From: an uncultured Odoribacter sp.
GTDB taxonomy: Bacteria > Bacteroidota > Bacteroidia > Bacteroidales > Marinifilaceae
NCBI GenBank assembly: GCA_905204385.1
Contig: CAJKZL010000101.1
Coordinates: 1-8,766 of the forward strand
Direction of reading: 5' to 3'
DNA: 8,766 nt
Within the stretch, counting starts at the first letter, position 1, and every line of letters begins with the position of its first letter. The notes below the pieces were generated by a model. It was not told where the DNA came from, searched no databases, and saw nothing but the letters and a program-made list of their open reading frames with translations. Made by a program: the position numbers and the translations under genes. Shown here in pieces: positions 5,150-8,766 of this stretch.

Positions 5150-8100
5150 ATGAATTTTACAGAATATGCTTTAAAAAACAGAGCCCTCGTTTATTTTTTT
5201 GTAATCGTTCTGGTTGTGGGCGGGATTTATTCATTTTTTACGATGAGTAAACTGGAAGACCCGGCAATTACAGTGAAACAGGCAATGGTAGTGACTGCTT
5301 TCCCGGGTGCTTCTGCCTGGCAGGTGGAATTGGAAGTCACGGACGTATTGGAGAAATCCATCCGTTCGATGGGAAATCTCGATCATGTGGAATCCCGGTC
5401 TATGGATGATGTTTCGTATATTTTGGTGGAACTAGGGAGTACGGTCCCTCCTGCGGATCTGCAACAAAGCTGGGATATCCTGAGGCGAAAAGTGGCCAAT
5501 GTGCAATCTCAGTTGCCCAACGGGGCTCAGCCTTCCCTGGTGCTGGATGATTTCGGCGACGTATACGGGATGTTTTATGCGATGACTTCCGAGGGATTCG
5601 GTTACCAGAAGATGATGGATTATGCTCAGTTGGTGCGCCGCACAGTGCTGGACATCGACGGTGTGAGCAGCGTAGATATTTACGGTGAACGGCAATCTTG
5701 CATAAATATAGATATTCAGGAGGCCAAGATGGCCAATCTGGGGGTTCATCCGGCGGAGATCATCCTGACCTTGAGAGGTCAGAATGCGACGGTATATTCC
5801 GGATATTATAACAGTGGGGAAAAAAGAGTCCGCGTAGGCGTCGACGGTTCTTTCGACAGCATAGAGGATATCCGGCAATTGCTTATTCGTGGGCATGAGG
5901 AGGATAATATCCGGTTGGGAGATATAGCGGACATTTCCAAAGGATATGTCGAACCTCAGCGGGAAGGTTTGATCTATGATACTATTCCGGCAATCGCCAT
6001 ATCCATCGCCATGGAAAAGGGAGGAAATATCATTCAGTTGGGGAAGGTGATCGATCGGGAATTGGAGAAACTCAAACAAACTGTGATTCCGGCGGGGATC
6101 AATTTTGAAAAGGTATTTTTTCAGCCCACGCGGGTGAAAAGTGCTATCAGTGTCTTTATGGTCAATCTGATAGAGTCCGTACTGATCGTTATTTTTGTCG
6201 TTATGCTGTCGATGGGCTTCCGTAGCGGTTATATCATCGGTATCGGGTTGGTTGTCGTGGTATTGGGTTCTTTTGTCATCTTACACATGATGCACGGCAC
6301 CCTGCAGCGGGTGTCCCTGGCTTCGTTTATCGTCGCTATGGGCATGCTGGTCGATAATGCGATTGTGATAACGGACGGCATTATGGTGGACCTGAAAAGA
6401 GGGATCCCCAAGCCTGCGGCTTTGATCAATATCACGAAAAAAACAGCCTGGGCTTTATTGGGAGCTTCTACCATCGGCATCCTGACCTTTCTGCCCATCT
6501 ACATGTCGCCGGATACGACGGGTGAATATGTACGGGATTTGTTTATCGTGCTGGCCGTTTCGCTGTGGCTGAGCTGGATTTTGGCATTGGCGTATGTGCC
6601 GATTCAGGCCGATCGGGCATTTAAGCCGCGGAAACCCAAGCCGGGTGACAACGATAATCCCTTTAACGGGCGGATTTACAGGAAATATCAGAGCGTATTG
6701 AAGTTTGCGGTTTATTATCGCTGGCTATTTATCCTCGCAACTGTAATCCTGCTGGCCGTAAGCGTTTGGGGATATGGTTTTATTAAACAAGGCTTTTTCC
6801 CTGATTTGAGCTACAATCAATTGTATATCGAGTATAAAATGCCCTTCGGCACTAATCCCGAGACGGTCAAAAAAGATCTGATATCTATGGAGAAGTACCT
6901 GATGAGCCGGCCCGAAATAACCGCTGTGACGATCAGTCTGGGCGGGACCCCTTCGCGGTATAATCTGGTTCGTACGGTCGCCGAACCTGCCCTGAGCTAT
7001 GGAGAACTGATCGTCGATTTTACTTCACCGGAAACCCTGAAAGATAAATTGCCGGAATTGCAGATTTATTTGTCTTCTCATTATCCTCAGGCTTATGTCC
7101 GCATGAAGCGGTATAATCTTATGTATATGGATTTTCCCATACAATTTATGATTTCCGGCCCGGATCCGGCGGTGTTGAAACGATTGTGCGCGCAGGTAGA
7201 AGCCATCATGCGGGCGGATTCTACGGCTATTCTGGTTACGAACAACTGGGGACCGGAGACTCCGGCACTGGATGTGCGCTATCAGCAGCAGATCGCCCGG
7301 GATGTCAACCTGAGCCGGGAGGATGTCGGTTTAGCCCTTCTTTCGGCAACGGACGGAATGCCCATCGGTTCGTACTACGAAGGGGAACATGCCTTACCTA
7401 TTTACCTGAAGAGTGTGAATGCAAAGGGTGAGAGACCGGAGCAACTCAATAATGTGCCGGTATGGAGCATGGTGCCTTCGACTAACGGAATCAGTATGGA
7501 AACCGTAAAGGAATTGATGACGGGCATGCTCGGGGAGGATCAGTTGTTGAAAAGGGTGATCGGTTCTGTTCCGTTGAATCAGGCAAGTGCAGGAGTGAAT
7601 ATGAAATGGGAAGTTCCGGTGGTCAGACGTTATAACGGCCAGCGTTCTATCGCGGCTCAATGTAACAATGCTCCCGGTTATACCTCCAACAGTGTCCGGA
7701 ACAGTTTGTTGCCGAAAATTAATGCCATACCGATTCCTCCGGGTTATAAAACCGAATGGCAGGGAGAGTATCTGGCCAGTACGCAATCGCAATCTTATCT
7801 TTTTAAAAATGTACCGATAGCAATCGTGATCATTCTGGCTATTCTGATCGGTTTGTTCAAGGATTTCAAGAAACCCTTGATGATCCTGCTTTGTCTTCCT
7901 TTGGCCATAACGGGAGTTGTGGCAGGAATGCTGCTGGCCGGAAAGGATTTTGGTTTTGTGGCCATTGTCGGAGCCTTGGGCCTGGTAGGAATGATGATCA
8001 AGAACGGGGTCGTTCTGGTGGACGAAGTGGATATTCAGATTCGTTCGGGAAAAGACCGTTTCCTGGCTTTGGTGGATGCGTCTACTTCCCGCCTGAGGCC

Positions 8101-8311
8101 TGTCTTTCTGGCGGCGATGACAACCATATTAGGGATGATTCCTCTGATCAACGACGATATGTTCGGTGCATTGGCGGTAACCATTATGGGCGGTTTATTT
8201 ATCGGTACCATTATTACTCTGGTGATTCTGCCGATTCTGTATTCCCTCTTTTTTCATATCCCGCATCCGGACAAAACGAAAAAAAATTTACCGCAAGTTC
8301 ATTTAAGTTGA
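5150..8311 (+). CDS. RND efflux permease, complete (AcrB/HAE1-like), copy 2
   Basis: A 1053-residue inner-membrane pump of normal family length, using proton influx to expel substrates from the periplasm or membrane. TM1 is at about 12-33, followed by the first porter loop (about 34-330). TM2 is about 336-357, TM3 361-380, TM4 389-410, TM5 433-453, TM6 463-486 and TM7 525-545. The second porter loop (546-887) precedes TM8 (888-906), TM9 (909-929), TM10 (935-960), TM11 (984-1003) and TM12 (1007-1035). The proton-relay residues are visible: TM4 GMLVDNAIV with Asp402 but Asn403 where AcrB has a second Asp, and TM10 MMIKNG with Lys951. The TM4 motif and whole-protein pattern fit the drug-efflux (HAE1) group rather than metal exporters; the substrate is unknown. 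It starts 23 bp after the adaptor and ends 31 bp before the channel, so these are one operon. The C-tail after TM12 is short and basic. Confidence 0.96.
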   Translation: MNFTEYALKNRALVYFFVIVLVVGGIYSFFTMSKLEDPAITVKQAMVVTAFPGASAWQVELEVTDVLEKSIRSMGNLDHVESRSMDDVSYILVELGSTVPPADLQQSWDILRRKVANVQSQLPNGAQPSLVLDDFGDVYGMFYAMTSEGFGYQKMMDYAQLVRRTVLDIDGVSSVDIYGERQSCINIDIQEAKMANLGVHPAEIILTLRGQNATVYSGYYNSGEKRVRVGVDGSFDSIEDIRQLLIRGHEEDNIRLGDIADISKGYVEPQREGLIYDTIPAIAISIAMEKGGNIIQLGKVIDRELEKLKQTVIPAGINFEKVFFQPTRVKSAISVFMVNLIESVLIVIFVVMLSMGFRSGYIIGIGLVVVVLGSFVILHMMHGTLQRVSLASFIVAMGMLVDNAIVITDGIMVDLKRGIPKPAALINITKKTAWALLGASTIGILTFLPIYMSPDTTGEYVRDLFIVLAVSLWLSWILALAYVPIQADRAFKPRKPKPGDNDNPFNGRIYRKYQSVLKFAVYYRWLFILATVILLAVSVWGYGFIKQGFFPDLSYNQLYIEYKMPFGTNPETVKKDLISMEKYLMSRPEITAVTISLGGTPSRYNLVRTVAEPALSYGELIVDFTSPETLKDKLPELQIYLSSHYPQAYVRMKRYNLMYMDFPIQFMISGPDPAVLKRLCAQVEAIMRADSTAILVTNNWGPETPALDVRYQQQIARDVNLSREDVGLALLSATDGMPIGSYYEGEHALPIYLKSVNAKGERPEQLNNVPVWSMVPSTNGISMETVKELMTGMLGEDQLLKRVIGSVPLNQASAGVNMKWEVPVVRRYNGQRSIAAQCNNAPGYTSNSVRNSLLPKINAIPIPPGYKTEWQGEYLASTQSQSYLFKNVPIAIVIILAILIGLFKDFKKPLMILLCLPLAITGVVAGMLLAGKDFGFVAIVGALGLVGMMIKNGVVLVDEVDIQIRSGKDRFLALVDASTSRLRPVFLAAMTTILGMIPLINDDMFGALAVTIMGGLFIGTIITLVILPILYSLFFHIPHPDKTKKNLPQVHLS

Positions 8312-8342
8312 TTTGTCGGAATGACTATAAAAACTATATTCT

Positions 8343-8766
8343 ATGAAACGATTTTTATTGTGCTGTTGTCTTTGGATTCCGGGTCTGGCTATCGCCCAGT
8401 TGAACCTAAGCCTTCCCATGTGCAGGGAGATGGCTTTACAAGCTAGTAAAGAATTGCAGATTGCCGGCCGGGAACAGGAGAGAGCTACATTCGAGCTACA
8501 TTCGTACCAGGCAAATTATTTTCCCAAACTTTCAGTTGTCGGATATGGCTTGTATAATCAAAAGAGATATCATTATAAATTGAAGGGCGGATATTTGCCG
8601 ACATATAAGCCTGATGCCCAGGGAACCTTGCAACCTAATCTGGTTATCGATCCGGAGACGCATCAACCGGTGATGGGTGCTGACGGACAACCTGTTTTCC
8701 AGGAATATGCCTTTTTACCGGATATACGGTTGAAGCTCAGCCTGAGAGGTGTATACACGGCGGGCG
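8343..8766 (+). CDS. TolC-like outer-membrane efflux protein, N-terminal part (copy 2), cut by the window edge
   Basis: The start of the outer-membrane channel of the second pump: 141 codons from ATG 8343, still open at the right edge. It begins with a signal peptide (MKRFLLCCCLWIPGLAIAQ, cleavage likely after Ala18). It then follows the copy-1 channel closely: LQIAG after the first helix, SYQANYFPKLSVVGYGLY against SYRANFLPKVSATGVYAY, GGYLP, and EYAFLPDIRLKLSLRGVYTAG against QYAFMPDIELALSLRNAYTAG. It carries a slightly longer loop between GGYLP and the YAF motif (including VIDPETHQPVMGADGQP). It lies 31 bp after the permease stop with no recognisable terminator between them, so it should be co-transcribed with the adaptor and pump. 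Confidence 0.93.
   Translation, partial: MKRFLLCCCLWIPGLAIAQLNLSLPMCREMALQASKELQIAGREQERATFELHSYQANYFPKLSVVGYGLYNQKRYHYKLKGGYLPTYKPDAQGTLQPNLVIDPETHQPVMGADGQPVFQEYAFLPDIRLKLSLRGVYTAG

Noticed and set aside
8313..8342. TTTG-like and TATATTCT pair just before the second channel gene
   Set aside because: The -7-like box abuts the ATG, so transcription would start inside the gene; the gene is better explained as part of the operon.
7891..8346. 151-codon + strand frame over the end of the copy-2 permease
   Set aside because: An out-of-frame shadow of TM9-TM12 with no recognisable domain.
1..8766. tRNA, rRNA, CRISPR array or insertion sequence
   Set aside because: No spaced direct repeats, tRNA-like cloverleaf or transposase reading frame was seen on either strand.

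Overview
The window looks like chromosomal DNA from a gut-type Bacteroidales bacterium. The reasons are: the recombinase resembles the Mpi-type DNA invertases of Bacteroides; genes have AT-rich leaders rather than clear Shine-Dalgarno sequences; one perfect match to the Bacteroidetes -7 promoter element (TAnnTTTG) lies upstream of the recombinase; and the efflux adaptor appears to be a lipoprotein. Genus cannot be fixed from this sequence.

Layout. Two paralogous RND (resistance-nodulation-division) tripartite efflux operons lie head to tail on the + strand, with a serine recombinase between them on the - strand. Copy 1 enters from the left edge: the C-terminal part of an inner-membrane RND permease (1-1605), then its TolC-like outer-membrane channel (1628-3028). 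The recombinase (3018-3707, - strand) converges on that channel gene and overlaps its end by 11 bp. A 285-bp region (3708-3992) then holds the likely recombinase promoter, several inverted repeats and a coding-like remnant with no start codon. Copy 2 follows: periplasmic adaptor (3993-5126), complete RND permease (5150-8311) and the start of a second TolC-like channel (8343 to the right edge).

How the genes work together. Adaptor, permease and channel should form one envelope-spanning pump. The permease uses the proton gradient, the adaptor bridges the periplasm, and the channel provides the outer-membrane exit. Substrates cannot be read from the sequence. The permeases belong to the drug-type (HAE1/AcrB-like) RND group rather than the metal-type group, judging by the TM4 motif. 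Within each operon the genes are 22-31 bp apart and are probably co-transcribed.

Points of interest. The copy-1 permease has an in-frame TAG (43-45) inside transmembrane helix 7, with pump-like reading frame on both sides, so copy 1 may be broken. The recombinase between two pump operons raises the possibility of inversion-controlled efflux, but I found no convincing pair of inverted repeats flanking a promoter in this window. A long imperfect hairpin covers the overlapping stop codons of channel 1 and recombinase. An 8-bp tandem duplication at the end of the adaptor gene adds an 11-residue tail. I see nothing here that amounts to a clearly new system; the arrangement is the most unusual feature.
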